From Alphaproteobacteria bacterium (GTDB lineage Bacteria > Pseudomonadota > Alphaproteobacteria > Acetobacterales > Acetobacteraceae), in NCBI GenBank assembly GCA_016869735.1, contig VGDL01000018.1, positions 1-58,105 on the forward strand: a stretch of DNA of 58,105 nucleotides, written 5' to 3'. Both the position numbers and the translations under genes were made by a program. The notes below the pieces were generated by a model that worked only from the letters and a program-made list of their open reading frames with translations, was not told the origin of the DNA and made no database searches. Positions 35,735-44,914 of the stretch are shown piece by piece; positions within the stretch are counted from its first letter, which is position 1; every line of letters begins with the position of its first letter.

Positions 35735-36373
35735 TCAAGCCTCCAGCGCCGGCGGCGTCCAAGGTTCCTCATTCACCGACGCCACGCGCCAATCCAGCCC
35801 GTGTTTTTCAATGCGCGTCAGGGACAGGTTCTTGATGCTGAAGACCAAGGCCTGATCAGGCGAAAGCCCCATGGCATGGGCAAGGGCGGCGCGGATGGAC
35901 CCGCCATGCGCCACAATCACAATATCCTGGCCTTCCAAAAGGGTCGCCAGGCGCTCCAACACGGCGGCAACGCGCGCCCGCACTTCACGAAAGCTTTCCC
36001 CGCCCGGCGGGTGTTCTTCCCCGGCATGCGGCCAGAAAGGGTGCGCGGGGCGGGTCAGCAGCGCGGGCAAGGCGTCATGCGGAATGCCTTGCCAATCGCC
36101 CAAATGCTGTTCGGCGAAATCGGGCTCCGTTTCCAAATCCGCCTCAGCATAGCCCGCCGCGAAAACCGCCGCTGCCGTGGCACGCGTGCGGGAAAGATTC
36201 GTGACAAACCAACGCGCCGGCTGTGGCAGGCGCTGTGAAAGCCAGCGATAGGACGCCGCTTCCTCCTGCAACGCCAGATCACACAAGCCAACATCCATGC
36301 TGCCATAAAGCACCGCGCGGGCGGATGGTTCCACGAGCGCATGGCGCACCAGGAAAAAGCGCGTGGGCGTCAT
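35735..36373 (-). CDS. histidine phosphatase (phosphoglycerate mutase-like) family protein
   Basis: A 212-residue member of the RHG phosphatase superfamily. The catalytic histidine is in FFLVRHALVE (RHA in place of the classical RHG), the second conserved Arg in NLSRTRATA, the acid region near PDFAEQHLGDWQG, and the second His in VIVAHGGSIRAAL. The pattern fits alpha-ribazole phosphatase/CobC-like or PGM-like enzymes; the substrate is unknown. Its start overlaps the DUF2237 stop by 4 bp, making it the third gene of a pckA operon. Confidence 0.87.
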   Translation of the reverse strand: MTPTRFFLVRHALVEPSARAVLYGSMDVGLCDLALQEEAASYRWLSQRLPQPARWFVTNLSRTRATAAAVFAAGYAEADLETEPDFAEQHLGDWQGIPHDALPALLTRPAHPFWPHAGEEHPPGGESFREVRARVAAVLERLATLLEGQDIVIVAHGGSIRAALAHAMGLSPDQALVFSIKNLSLTRIEKHGLDWRVASVNEEPWTPPALEA

Positions 36374-36783
36374 GCGGGCGCATCCAGCGCATGGGATATC
36401 AAATCATCCAGCCCGCAAATCTCCAGCGCTGCTTCATGGGTTGCTTCCAGCAATACCGGCGGAGCTGCACCCGCACGGCGCGCTTCTTCCCAGCGTGCGG
36501 CGCAAAGGCACCAGCGATCCCCGGGCGAAAGCCCAGCAAAGCCATATTCCGGGCGCGGCGTGGAAAGATCATTCCCCGCCGCCTTGCTGAATTCCAGAAA
36601 CGCGGCGCTCACTTCGGCGCAAACCACATGCAGCCCGATATCCTCAGGCCCGGTATTGCAGCAGCCATCACGGAAAAACCCCGTGAGCGGCGCCACCGAA
36701 CAGGGCAGCAAAGGCCCGCCCAGCACATTGCGCTTGCCGGCCTCAGCCGAGGCCGGCTTCAGCCACTCAAAGCCACCACTCAT
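36370..36783 (-). CDS. DUF2237 family protein
   Basis: A 137-residue protein of the DUF2237 family: NVLGGPLLPCS, the GFFRDGCCNTGPEDIGLHVVCAE block, and GLSPGDRWCLCAARWEEA with PPVLLEATHEAALE are typical. Five or more conserved cysteines (PC, CC, VC, WCLC) suggest metal binding, but no activity is known. It sits between pckA and the histidine phosphatase with 4-bp overlaps on both sides, so it is translationally coupled. Confidence 0.88.
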   Translation of the reverse strand: MSGGFEWLKPASAEAGKRNVLGGPLLPCSVAPLTGFFRDGCCNTGPEDIGLHVVCAEVSAAFLEFSKAAGNDLSTPRPEYGFAGLSPGDRWCLCAARWEEARRAGAAPPVLLEATHEAALEICGLDDLISHALDAPA

Positions 36784-38375
36784 GCGGCGGCGCGAATGGC
36801 GGCCGCCTTCACATCCTCACCCACTGTATCGGCATAGGTGGCGAAATTCGCTTCAAACCGCGCCACCAGATCACGCGCCGTGCGATCATAGGCGGCCTTA
36901 TCGGCCCAGGTATCGCGCGGGTTGAGCATTTCGCTCGGCACGCCAGGCAGCGCCTTTGGCACCATCAGGCCGAAGAAGGGATCGCGCACAAATTCAACAC
37001 GGGCCAGGCTGCCATCAAGCGCCGCACGCAGCAGGGCGCGCGTGACGCGAATGGGCATGCGGTTGCCGGTGCCATAGCTGCCACCCGTCCAGCCGGTATT
37101 CACCAGCCAGCAATCCGCGCCGTGCCGCGCCATCAAATCCGCCAGCATCCGGCCATAGACTTCCGGGCGGCGCGGCAGGAAGGGCGCACCGAAACAGGTG
37201 GAAAATGTCGCCTGCGGTTCCTTGCCCATGCCCTTTTCCGTGCCCGCAACCCGCGCGGTATAGCCCGACAGGAAGTGATACATGGCCTGCGCCGGAGAAA
37301 GCTTCGCAATCGGCGGCAGCACGCCGAAGGCATCGGCGGTCAGCATGACAACATTGCGCGGCAGGCCAGCAGCGCCGCTTTCCACGATGTTCGGAATATA
37401 GGGCAGCGGGTAGCAGGACCGCGTGTTTTCGGTAAGCGTACCATCATTCAGGTCAAGCCGGCCCGCTTCATCGGCAATCACGTTTTCCAACACGGCGCCG
37501 AAACGATGCGACGCATCCCAGATTTGCGGTTCGGCCTCACGGCTCAGTTTGATCACCTTGGCATAGCAGCCGCCTTCAAAATTGAAGACGCCGGCGTCCG
37601 ACCAGCCATGTTCATCATCGCCGATCAGATTGCGTTCTGTGTCGGAAGACAGCGTGGTTTTGCCGGTGCCAGACAGGCCAAAGAACAGCGCGACATCGCC
37701 CTTGTCGCCCACATTGGCGCTGCAATGCATGGGCAATACGCCCTTGGCCGGCAGCAGCCAATTCATGACGGTGAAAATGCTTTTCTTGATTTCCCCGGCA
37801 TAGGATGTGCCGGCGATCAGGATGGTTTTCGCGGCGAAGGAAAGCGCGATCACGGTTTCAGACCGGCAGCCATCCTGTGCAGGGTTCGCCTGGAATTCCG
37901 GCGCATGCAGAATGGTGAAATCCGGCTGGAAATTCGCCAATTCTTCTGCCGCCGGGCGGATGAACATATTGCGGGCAAACAGCGCATGCCAGGCATTGGT
38001 GGTAACCAGGCGCACGCGCACGCGATGCGCGGGATCGGCGCCGGCATAAAGATCCTGGGTGAAAAGCTCGGGCTTGGCGCCGAGCCAGCCGCGCACGCGC
38101 GCCGCCAGGCCCGCAAAACGTTCCGGCGCCATGGGCTGATTGACCTTGCCCCACCAGATATCGGCGCGGGTTTCAGGGTCTTCCACCACAAACTTGTCCT
38201 GCACGGAACGGCCGGTATGGGTGCCGGTCACGGCAATGAAGGCGCCATCAGCAGAAAGCCGGCCTTCATGGCGGCGCAGCGCATGGGAAATCAGCGCGGG
38301 CGGCAACAGATTGGCATGAACGGTCTCAGTCCCGGTGACGCCGGTCCCGGCCAAAGCTTGTGCAGCAAGACTCAT
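36780..38375 (-). CDS. pckA: phosphoenolpyruvate carboxykinase (ATP)
   Basis: PckA converts oxaloacetate and ATP to phosphoenolpyruvate, the first committed step of gluconeogenesis. At 531 residues it is full length. It has the kinase P-loop FGLSGTGKTTLSSD, the DDEHGWSDAGVFNFEGGCYAK block with metal and substrate residues, NTGWTGGSYG, and the N-terminal HTGRSVQDKF. The ATP-type is evident. A GGAGGGG site precedes the start, though about 14 bases away. pckA lies near chvI in this genome as in many alphaproteobacteria. Confidence 0.97.
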   Translation of the reverse strand: MSLAAQALAGTGVTGTETVHANLLPPALISHALRRHEGRLSADGAFIAVTGTHTGRSVQDKFVVEDPETRADIWWGKVNQPMAPERFAGLAARVRGWLGAKPELFTQDLYAGADPAHRVRVRLVTTNAWHALFARNMFIRPAAEELANFQPDFTILHAPEFQANPAQDGCRSETVIALSFAAKTILIAGTSYAGEIKKSIFTVMNWLLPAKGVLPMHCSANVGDKGDVALFFGLSGTGKTTLSSDTERNLIGDDEHGWSDAGVFNFEGGCYAKVIKLSREAEPQIWDASHRFGAVLENVIADEAGRLDLNDGTLTENTRSCYPLPYIPNIVESGAAGLPRNVVMLTADAFGVLPPIAKLSPAQAMYHFLSGYTARVAGTEKGMGKEPQATFSTCFGAPFLPRRPEVYGRMLADLMARHGADCWLVNTGWTGGSYGTGNRMPIRVTRALLRAALDGSLARVEFVRDPFFGLMVPKALPGVPSEMLNPRDTWADKAAYDRTARDLVARFEANFATYADTVGEDVKAAAIRAAA

Positions 38376-38475
38376 TTAAAGGACACCCCTCCAACCAACC
38401 TTCGATAGCGCCGCCCATACGGCTTACGCGCGCCATATCGGCGCTGGTCGCGGCAGAATTGCGGCAGTTTCGGGC

Positions 38476-39216
38476 TCAGCCGGGGGGCTTCCCGGCCAGG
38501 GCCGCCCGCCCCTCCCGCGCCGCGCGAATCAGCGCCATACGCACGGCATCCGCATCGCCCACCGGCGCGGGGAAGGCAAGGCGGCGGGATGCTTCGCCAT
38601 CCGAAATATCGCAGCCATCCGGGTCCACCGTCACCAGCCGCCAAGGGCCGGGGGCGCCGCCCAATAGCCCGGTCGCGATGGCCGCGACCGCATCGGCGTG
38701 GTCCTGGTTCACATGGGCGATGATCTCGGCCTCCGCCGCCGCCACGGCCGCCACCGCCCCTTCATCCGGCGCCAGCGCGCTGGCCTTGAGCCGCACCGCC
38801 CGGGCAAAGCCCCCCACCAAAAGCGCACCGCCAATGGTCACGCGCCAAAGCGCGAAATCGCCGAAATCGGCGTAAAGCGCCGCGTAGGGATGCACCGCAA
38901 GCCAACGGGCTTTCAGCGCCGCCACCTGATCCGCCGGTACGATTTCAGCGATGCCGGTCACGGTCACACGGGGCGCGGTTTGCGGATTGGGGCCGGTCGG
39001 CACGCCGGTGATCAGCAGAGCGCAGCGCGGATCGGCCTGCAAATGGCGCGTGTGTTCAGACAGCGAGGATAGCAGCATCAGCGGGGAGAGATCCGGGGCG
39101 CTGGCCGGCGTCACCAGGCCGGCAAAGGGCTGGCCATCCTGGCCGGTCGCGAGGCTCGCCGCCCGCCCCGCGCGGATCAGCCGCCGCGCTTCCATTATGG
39201 CATCATACTGTTCCAT
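38476..39216 (-). CDS. HugZ-like pyridoxamine-phosphate-oxidase-fold protein
   Basis: A 246-residue protein with an N-terminal split-barrel PNPOx-like domain (about 1-150: [42 protein letters not shown]) and a C-terminal DUF2470-type domain (about 160-240) with the [10 protein letters not shown] motif. This order is that of the HugZ/HutZ haem-utilisation family, in which His in the C-terminal part contributes to haem binding or degradation. Iron acquisition genes are not adjacent. It is upstream of pckA on the same strand with a 100-bp gap, and divergent from chvI. Confidence 0.83.
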   Translation of the reverse strand: MEQYDAIMEARRLIRAGRAASLATGQDGQPFAGLVTPASAPDLSPLMLLSSLSEHTRHLQADPRCALLITGVPTGPNPQTAPRVTVTGIAEIVPADQVAALKARWLAVHPYAALYADFGDFALWRVTIGGALLVGGFARAVRLKASALAPDEGAVAAVAAAEAEIIAHVNQDHADAVAAIATGLLGGAPGPWRLVTVDPDGCDISDGEASRRLAFPAPVGDADAVRMALIRAAREGRAALAGKPPG

Positions 39217-39311
39217 CGCCCTTCTCCGGCCCGCCTACTGCCACAATTCAATCGCACTATATCCACTGTCGCGGCAAAAGAATGTCACCGCCGCGTCAGA
39301 GGTACACAGCA

Positions 39312-40013
39312 ATGCCGCAAACCATCGCCCTTGTGGATGATGACCGCAATATCCTCACTTCCGTTTCCATGACTCTGGAACAGGAAGGCTATCAGGTGCG
39401 CACCTATACGGATGGGGAAAGCGCGCTGCAGGGCCTGATGGCCAAGCCCGCCGATCTGGCGGTGCTGGATATCAAAATGCCACGCATGGATGGCATGGAA
39501 TTGCTCCAGCGGCTTCGCCAGCGCAGCAATATGCCGGTGGTCTTTCTCACCTCCAAGGATGAGGAAGTGGATGAGCTGATGGGCCTTAGGCTTGGCGCGG
39601 ATGATTACATCACCAAGCCCTTTTCGCAGCGCCTATTGTTGGAACGCATCCGCGCCCTGCTGCGCCGGAATGAAGGCGCGCGCGCGGAAGGTTCAGGCGC
39701 CCCGCCCGGTGGCGTGCTGGCACGCGGTGATCTGATGCTGGATGAGACAAAGCATACCTGCCTGTGGAAAGGTAAGCCCGTGCAATTGACTGTCACGGAG
39801 TTCTTGCTGGTGAAGGCTCTCGCGCTCCGTCCCGGCATGGTGAAGAACCGCGACCAGCTGATTGATGCCGCTTACGGCGAGAATATCTATGTGGATGACC
39901 GCACGATTGACAGCCACGTGAAGCGCATCCGCCGCAAATTCCGCCACACGGATGAAGATTTCGACCAGATCGAAACCCTCTACGGCATCGGCTATCGCTA
40001 CAAGGAAAATTGA
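39312..40013 (+). CDS. chvI: OmpR-type response regulator, ChvI-like
   Basis: A 233-residue two-component regulator. The receiver domain has the acidic pocket D9-D11, phospho-acceptor Asp53 in [10 protein letters not shown], Thr80 and Lys102 in ITKPFS. The winged-helix DNA-binding domain (about 135-233) ends with [17 protein letters not shown] and [10 protein letters not shown]. Closest known type is ChvI/ExoR-pathway regulators controlling envelope, acid response and gluconeogenesis in alphaproteobacteria. No chvG histidine kinase gene follows, since the next gene is convergent. ATG 39312 has AGAGGT upstream. Confidence 0.9.
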   Translation: MPQTIALVDDDRNILTSVSMTLEQEGYQVRTYTDGESALQGLMAKPADLAVLDIKMPRMDGMELLQRLRQRSNMPVVFLTSKDEEVDELMGLRLGADDYITKPFSQRLLLERIRALLRRNEGARAEGSGAPPGGVLARGDLMLDETKHTCLWKGKPVQLTVTEFLLVKALALRPGMVKNRDQLIDAAYGENIYVDDRTIDSHVKRIRRKFRHTDEDFDQIETLYGIGYRYKEN

Positions 40014-40061
40014 GGCGCGGCATCGCCACGCCCGCTTTCCTGTGTATCCTGCAGGGGTTCG

Positions 40062-41078
40062 TTAGCCGAACATTGCCTGAATAGCCGCCTGATCCACCGC
40101 CGCAATGCTGGCCGGCTGCCATTGCGGCTTGTGGTCCTTATCCACCAGCACGGCGCGCACGCCTTCGCGGAAATCCGGGTGGTCATTTACCACCACGCGC
40201 GTCAGCGCCAATTCCATGGCAAGGCAGCCGGCCAGATCATGCTGGGCGCCGCGCGTCAGCAATTCATGCGTGACGAACAGCGAAGTGGGTGAGGCATGGT
40301 GCAAAACCCCAAGCTGTTCGCGCGCCCAATCCGTGCCTTCCGCTTCCAGGGCCGCCAGAATGGCCGGGATGGAACCTGCCCCAAAGCAGCGATCAATCGC
40401 CACGCGATGCGGCGCGAAGCTCGCCTCAGGCGCGGCTTCGCAAAAGCGCGCAACCGCCCCGATATCGCCCGCGATCAGCGCCGCGCGCAACGCCGGCAGC
40501 GCTTCTCTCGTTGTGAAATGCGTGGCCAGCCCCGCATGCACCGCATCCGCGCCATTCAAGCGCGCGCCCGTCAGCGCCAGCCACATGCCAAGCGCGCCTG
40601 GCAGCCGCGGCAGCGCGAAGGACGTGCCGACATCCGGAAATAGCGCAATCGCGGTTTCCGGCATGGCAAACATGGCGTGGTTCGTGACGATGCGATGCGT
40701 TCCATGCACCGAAACACCAATGCCACCGCCCATGCAAACGCCATCAATCAGGCTGACCCAGGGCTTGCCCAAAGCGGCAATGCCGGCATTCACGGCATAT
40801 TCTTCTGAGAAAAACGCCTCCACCGCCGCACGATCACCCGCAACCGCCGAAGCACGCACAGCGCGCACATCGCCGCCCGCGCAAAAGGCACGGCCACCCG
40901 CGCCTTCCAGCAATACCAGCTTCACCGCCGGATCATGTCGCCAATCGCGGATGGCGGCAGCGAAGCCCCTGATCATGTCCTGATTGAGCGCATTCAGCGC
41001 CTTTGGCCGGTTCATCAGAATAATGCCGGCGGCGCCTTCGCGTGTGGCAATCAGGCTGGCTTCGGGGGCTTCGGTCAT
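40062..41078 (-). CDS. 3-hydroxyisobutyryl-CoA hydrolase-like crotonase
   Basis: A 338-residue crotonase-family protein, longer than hydratases and typical of HIBYL-CoA hydrolases of valine catabolism. Features: ILMNRPKALNALNQDMI, oxyanion segments GGRAFCAGGDVRA and DGVCMGGGIGVSVHG, FAMPETAIALFPDVGTSFALPRL with the catalytic Glu, and the C-terminal region with DFREGVRAVLVDKDHKPQW. This last block, with the DKD sequence before the Pro and Trp, marks the hydrolase branch. ATG 41078 lies 8 bp past the preceding Bug gene end and is chosen over a start 12 bases upstream. Confidence 0.9.
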   Translation of the reverse strand: MTEAPEASLIATREGAAGIILMNRPKALNALNQDMIRGFAAAIRDWRHDPAVKLVLLEGAGGRAFCAGGDVRAVRASAVAGDRAAVEAFFSEEYAVNAGIAALGKPWVSLIDGVCMGGGIGVSVHGTHRIVTNHAMFAMPETAIALFPDVGTSFALPRLPGALGMWLALTGARLNGADAVHAGLATHFTTREALPALRAALIAGDIGAVARFCEAAPEASFAPHRVAIDRCFGAGSIPAILAALEAEGTDWAREQLGVLHHASPTSLFVTHELLTRGAQHDLAGCLAMELALTRVVVNDHPDFREGVRAVLVDKDHKPQWQPASIAAVDQAAIQAMFG

Positions 41079-41086
41079 GGGTATTC

Positions 41087-42064
41087 TCACTCCGGCTTCA
41101 ATTGTACACTCGCCACCAAGTCGCGGATTTTCGCGGCCTGGGCGCGCACCATGGCGCCGAAGCTTTCGGAATCAGACCCCACGGCTTCTGCGCCCACTTC
41201 ATCACAGCGGCGGATGAAATCAGGCTGGGCCGCAGCGGCGGCGATTTCGCGTTGCAGCCGCGCCATGATGGGCGCTGGTGTGCGCGCCGGGGCGAAGAAG
41301 CCGTTCCAGCCTTCCAATTCCAGCGACGCAAAACCCTGTTCGCGCACGGTTGGCACATCGGGGAGCACTTTGGCGCGCTTGGATGCGGTGGTGGCAAGAC
41401 CCTTCAGCGCGCCGGAGCGGACATGGCCAAAGCAGGTGGAAATCTGGTCGCCCCCGAATTGCACGCGCCCGGCGATCAATTCCTGCACCATGGGCGCCGC
41501 GCCGCGGAAGGGCACATGTTCCATGGCAAGACCGGCATCGCGCTTCAGCACTTCGCCCACCATATTCATGAAGGAACCAGGCCCGGTGGAGCCATAAAAG
41601 GGCGGTGAGGATTGCGCCTTGGCCCAGGCAGCAAAGCCTTTCAAATCCGCCACCGGCACGGCAGGATTGGCCAAGATCACCAGCGGCACATTGGCGCCGA
41701 GCGACAGCGGCGCAAAATCCCGTTCAATGTCATGCGGCGGGCGCCCCGCCAGCGTCATCGCCGCCGTGGTGGTCGGGAAGGTGATGTTGTGCATCAACAG
41801 CGTATAGCCATCGGGCGCTGCCTTCGCGACAACATCGGCACCGATTGAACCGCCGCCACCACCGCGATTTTCCACCACAACAGACTGACCCATTGTTTCG
41901 GTCATGCGCTGCGCGAAAAGCCGCGCGAGCAAATCCGTCGTGCCGCCGGCAGGAAAGGGCACAATGATGCGAATGGGCCGCGTTGGAAAATCCTGTGCGC
42001 GGAGCGTGGCCGGCGCCGCCAGCACAGCGCCCGCGATCAAGACATGACGACGATTGAACTTCAT
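41087..42064 (-). CDS. Bug family tripartite tricarboxylate-type solute receptor (second)
   Basis: A 325-residue periplasmic receptor. The signal peptide MKFNRRHVLIAGAVLAAPATLRAQ carries twin arginines, and the mature start is FPTRPIRIIVPFPAGGTTDLLARL, the common Bug signature, with VVENRGGGGGSIGADVVAKAAPDGYTL following. It differs clearly from the receptor at 19.9 kb. No transporter membrane genes are adjacent. ATG 42064 is preceded by GGGAAGGAA. It probably lies in one transcript with the hydrolase downstream, hinting at a shared carboxylate or branched-chain substrate. Confidence 0.92.
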   Translation of the reverse strand: MKFNRRHVLIAGAVLAAPATLRAQDFPTRPIRIIVPFPAGGTTDLLARLFAQRMTETMGQSVVVENRGGGGGSIGADVVAKAAPDGYTLLMHNITFPTTTAAMTLAGRPPHDIERDFAPLSLGANVPLVILANPAVPVADLKGFAAWAKAQSSPPFYGSTGPGSFMNMVGEVLKRDAGLAMEHVPFRGAAPMVQELIAGRVQFGGDQISTCFGHVRSGALKGLATTASKRAKVLPDVPTVREQGFASLELEGWNGFFAPARTPAPIMARLQREIAAAAAQPDFIRRCDEVGAEAVGSDSESFGAMVRAQAAKIRDLVASVQLKPE

Positions 42065-42122
42065 CCCCGGTTCCTTCCCTTGTTCAAGTTTAAGGAACCG
42101 TAACCTGAATAGCCGCGCGGCC

Positions 42123-43535
42123 TCAATGCCCCGCATTGGCGCCGGAAAAATCCGGCACCGCCAAGCCACTTGCGGTGATCTGGCGCGCCAGATCGGCCTT
42201 CAGCCGTTCCAGCCCTGCCTCGCTGGAAGCCTCCACCCGCGCGACCAGCACGGCCTGGGTATTGGAAGCGCGCAGCAGCCACCAGCCATCATCGGTCAGC
42301 ACGCGCACGCCATCCACATCCTGCACCTTGGCCCCTGCGGCGGCGAGGCGTTCCTTCACTTCGCGCACCACTTCAAATTTGCGCGCCTCCGTGCAGTCAA
42401 AGCGCAATTCTGGCGTATTGATCACTTGCGGAAGTGCTGCGCGCAGCGCGGAAAGCGGGCCGGAAAGCCGTGCCACAATGCCAAGCAGCCGGACAGCGGA
42501 ATAGGGCGCATCATCAAAGCCGTACCATTTATCGGCAAAGAAGATGTGGCCCGACATTTCACCCGCCAGCGGGCTGCCGGTCTCGGCCATCTTCGCCTTG
42601 ATCAGCGAATGCCCGGTCTTCCACATCAAGGGCTGCCCGCCCGCCTTGGCGATTTCATCGAACAGCACTTGCGATGCCTTCACATCCGCGATGATGGTGG
42701 CACCCGGCTTTGCCTTCAGCACATCGCGCGCCAGCACGATCATCAGCTGGTCGCCAAACAGCACATGGCCTTCATTATCCACAATACCAATACGATCCCC
42801 GTCACCATCAAAGGCAATGCCAAGATCAGCGCCTTCGCGTGCCACGGCCGCAATCAATTGCTCCAGATTTTTCGGTACGGTCGGATCAGGATGATGGTTC
42901 GGGAAGCGCCCATCCACATCGGCATTGATCACCATGTGATGCCCCGGCAGCCGCGCCGCCAAAGCCTTCACAATCGGCCCCGCTGAGCCATTGCCCGGAT
43001 CCCACACCACTTTCAGCGCGCGGTCCCCACCATCCCAATCCTGCAAGACGCGGTCAGCATAGCGCGTGGCGATATCCACGGCGCGGTCACTGCCGGCGGC
43101 TTCCGGCACTACATCGCCCTCAGCGGCCATGCGGCCAATTTGTTGAATCTGCGCGCCGTAGAAGGGCTTCTTGCCGATCATCATCTTGAAGCCGTTATAG
43201 TCGGGCGGGTTATGGCTGCCGGTGACCATCGCCGCGCCATCGGCTTCCAAAGCATAGGCCGCGAAATAGAGCATCGGTGTCGCGCAAAGCCCAATCCGCA
43301 CCACTTCCAAGCCGCAGGCGCGCAAGCCCGCGACCAATTGCGCTTCCATCTCAGGCGAATGCAGCCGGCCATCATAACCAACCGCGACCCGCGTGCCGCC
43401 GCTGCGGCTGACCACGCTGCCAAAGCAGCGGCCAATCGCGTAGGCATCTTCCGGGTTCAGGGTTTTGCCGACAATGCCGCGAATATCATATTCGCGGAGC
43501 ACTGTGGGGTCGAAGCGATGATTGAATCCGGTCAT
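42123..43535 (-). CDS. phosphomannomutase/phosphoglucomutase
   Basis: A 470-residue alpha-D-phosphohexomutase of the AlgC/ManB type, interconverting hexose-1- and 6-phosphates for envelope and exopolysaccharide sugars. The phosphoserine loop is [15 protein letters not shown], the Mg-binding loop is [13 protein letters not shown], the sugar-specificity loop includes GEMSGHIFF, and the phosphate-binding RASNTQ is near the end. Located 11 bp after the UDP-glucose dehydrogenase gene, it fits a nucleotide-sugar supply operon. Confidence 0.93.
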   Translation of the reverse strand: MTGFNHRFDPTVLREYDIRGIVGKTLNPEDAYAIGRCFGSVVSRSGGTRVAVGYDGRLHSPEMEAQLVAGLRACGLEVVRIGLCATPMLYFAAYALEADGAAMVTGSHNPPDYNGFKMMIGKKPFYGAQIQQIGRMAAEGDVVPEAAGSDRAVDIATRYADRVLQDWDGGDRALKVVWDPGNGSAGPIVKALAARLPGHHMVINADVDGRFPNHHPDPTVPKNLEQLIAAVAREGADLGIAFDGDGDRIGIVDNEGHVLFGDQLMIVLARDVLKAKPGATIIADVKASQVLFDEIAKAGGQPLMWKTGHSLIKAKMAETGSPLAGEMSGHIFFADKWYGFDDAPYSAVRLLGIVARLSGPLSALRAALPQVINTPELRFDCTEARKFEVVREVKERLAAAGAKVQDVDGVRVLTDDGWWLLRASNTQAVLVARVEASSEAGLERLKADLARQITASGLAVPDFSGANAGH

Positions 43536-43546
43536 GATGCGGGCTC

Positions 43547-44851
43547 TCAGGGGCGGCCAATGGAAGAATAGGTGAAACCGGCAACGCGCATCGCCGCCGG
43601 GTCCCAGATATTGCGAAGATCCATCACAATACTGCCCTTCATGGCGGATTTCAGGCGCGCGGGCGCAAGGGCGCGAAATTCATTCCATTCCGTCAGCACC
43701 ACCAGCGCATCAGCGCCTTCCGCCGCCGCCAGCGGGCTATCGGCGTAATGCACCGCCTGCGGCAGCACCTGGCGCGCATGGCCGGGCTGCGGATCAAAGG
43801 CGCGCAAAGCGACGCCCGCGGCCGCCAGCCTGGGCAGGATCACGAGTGATGGCGCATCACGCATGTCATCGGTTTCCGGCTTGAAGGTCAGGCCCAGCAC
43901 GGCAACGGTTTTGCCCGCCGGGTTCGGGCCAAGCGCTGCCAGAATACGATCCGCCATCTGCACCTTACGCGCCTCATTCACCGCAATGGTGGCTTCCACC
44001 AGCTTGAGCGGCGCACCGGCATCCTGCGCGGTATGCGCCAAAGCGAGCGTATCCTTCGGAAAGCAGGAACCGCCATAACCGGGGCCGGGATGGAGGAATT
44101 TGCGCCCGATCCGCCCATCCAACCCCATGCCGCGCGCCACATCATGCACATCGGCGCCGACTTTCTCGCATAGATCAGCGATTTCATTGATGAAGGTGAT
44201 CTTCGTCGCAAGGAAGGCATTGGCCGCGTATTTGATGAGTTCCGCCGTCTCAAGGCTCGTTGCCAGCACCGGCGCTTCAATCAGATAAAGCGGGCGATAG
44301 AGCTGCCTCAGTACCGCCAGGCCCTGTTCATCCTCAGTGCCGATCACCACGCGATCCGGGCGCATGAAATCGCCAATCGCGCTGCCTTCACGCAAGAATT
44401 CGGGGTTGGAGGCAACACTGATGGCAAGATCAGGCCGCACACGGCGCACAATGGCGCGCACTTCCCGCCCGGTGCCAACCGGCACGGTGGATTTCGTCAC
44501 CAAAACCAGCGGGCCGGTCGCGGCGCGGGCCACTTCCTCGGCGGCGGCGTAAACATAGGAAAGGTCAGCATGGCCATCGCCGCGCCTGGTTGGCGTGCCA
44601 ACGGCCAGAAACACCGCATCAGCGCCAGCAATGGCGGCTTTCAGATCGGTGGTGAAGCCAAGCCGGCCTGCCGCGACATTCTCCGCGACCAGCTTATCAA
44701 GCCCCGGTTCAAAGATCGGCATGCGCCCTTCATGCAGCGCGGTGATCTTGGCCGGGTCCACATCCATCACCGAGACATCGACGCCGAACTCCGCGAAGCA
44801 GGCGCCGGATACCAGGCCGACATAGCCGGCCCCAATCATGGCAACGCGCAT
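43547..44851 (-). CDS. ugd: UDP-glucose 6-dehydrogenase
   Basis: Ugd oxidises UDP-glucose to UDP-glucuronate with two NAD molecules. The 434-residue protein has the Rossmann start [38 protein letters not shown], the [16 protein letters not shown] block, the catalytic cysteine in [16 protein letters not shown], and the C-terminal [20 protein letters not shown] 44851 matches the universal family start; an in-frame start 11 codons upstream is unlikely. It follows mprF in the same operon and feeds capsule or lipid decoration. Confidence 0.95.
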   Translation of the reverse strand: MRVAMIGAGYVGLVSGACFAEFGVDVSVMDVDPAKITALHEGRMPIFEPGLDKLVAENVAAGRLGFTTDLKAAIAGADAVFLAVGTPTRRGDGHADLSYVYAAAEEVARAATGPLVLVTKSTVPVGTGREVRAIVRRVRPDLAISVASNPEFLREGSAIGDFMRPDRVVIGTEDEQGLAVLRQLYRPLYLIEAPVLATSLETAELIKYAANAFLATKITFINEIADLCEKVGADVHDVARGMGLDGRIGRKFLHPGPGYGGSCFPKDTLALAHTAQDAGAPLKLVEATIAVNEARKVQMADRILAALGPNPAGKTVAVLGLTFKPETDDMRDAPSLVILPRLAAAGVALRAFDPQPGHARQVLPQAVHYADSPLAAAEGADALVVLTEWNEFRALAPARLKSAMKGSIVMDLRNIWDPAAMRVAGFTYSSIGRP

Positions 44852-44914
44852 AGTGATCTCCTTCTTCCCGAAGCGCGCCTGCAATGACGCGGCAATCCGG
44901 GGCTGGCAAGGGGT

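Noticed and set aside
37122-38408. A 428-codon plus-strand frame opposite pckA
   Set aside because: Entirely antisense to the conserved PEP carboxykinase; composition is that of a mirror frame.
42069-42099. GGTTCC/GGAACC inverted repeat before the second Bug receptor gene
   Set aside because: Only six bases with a long spacer in a short gap, partly covering the ribosome site; too weak to call an operator or terminator.
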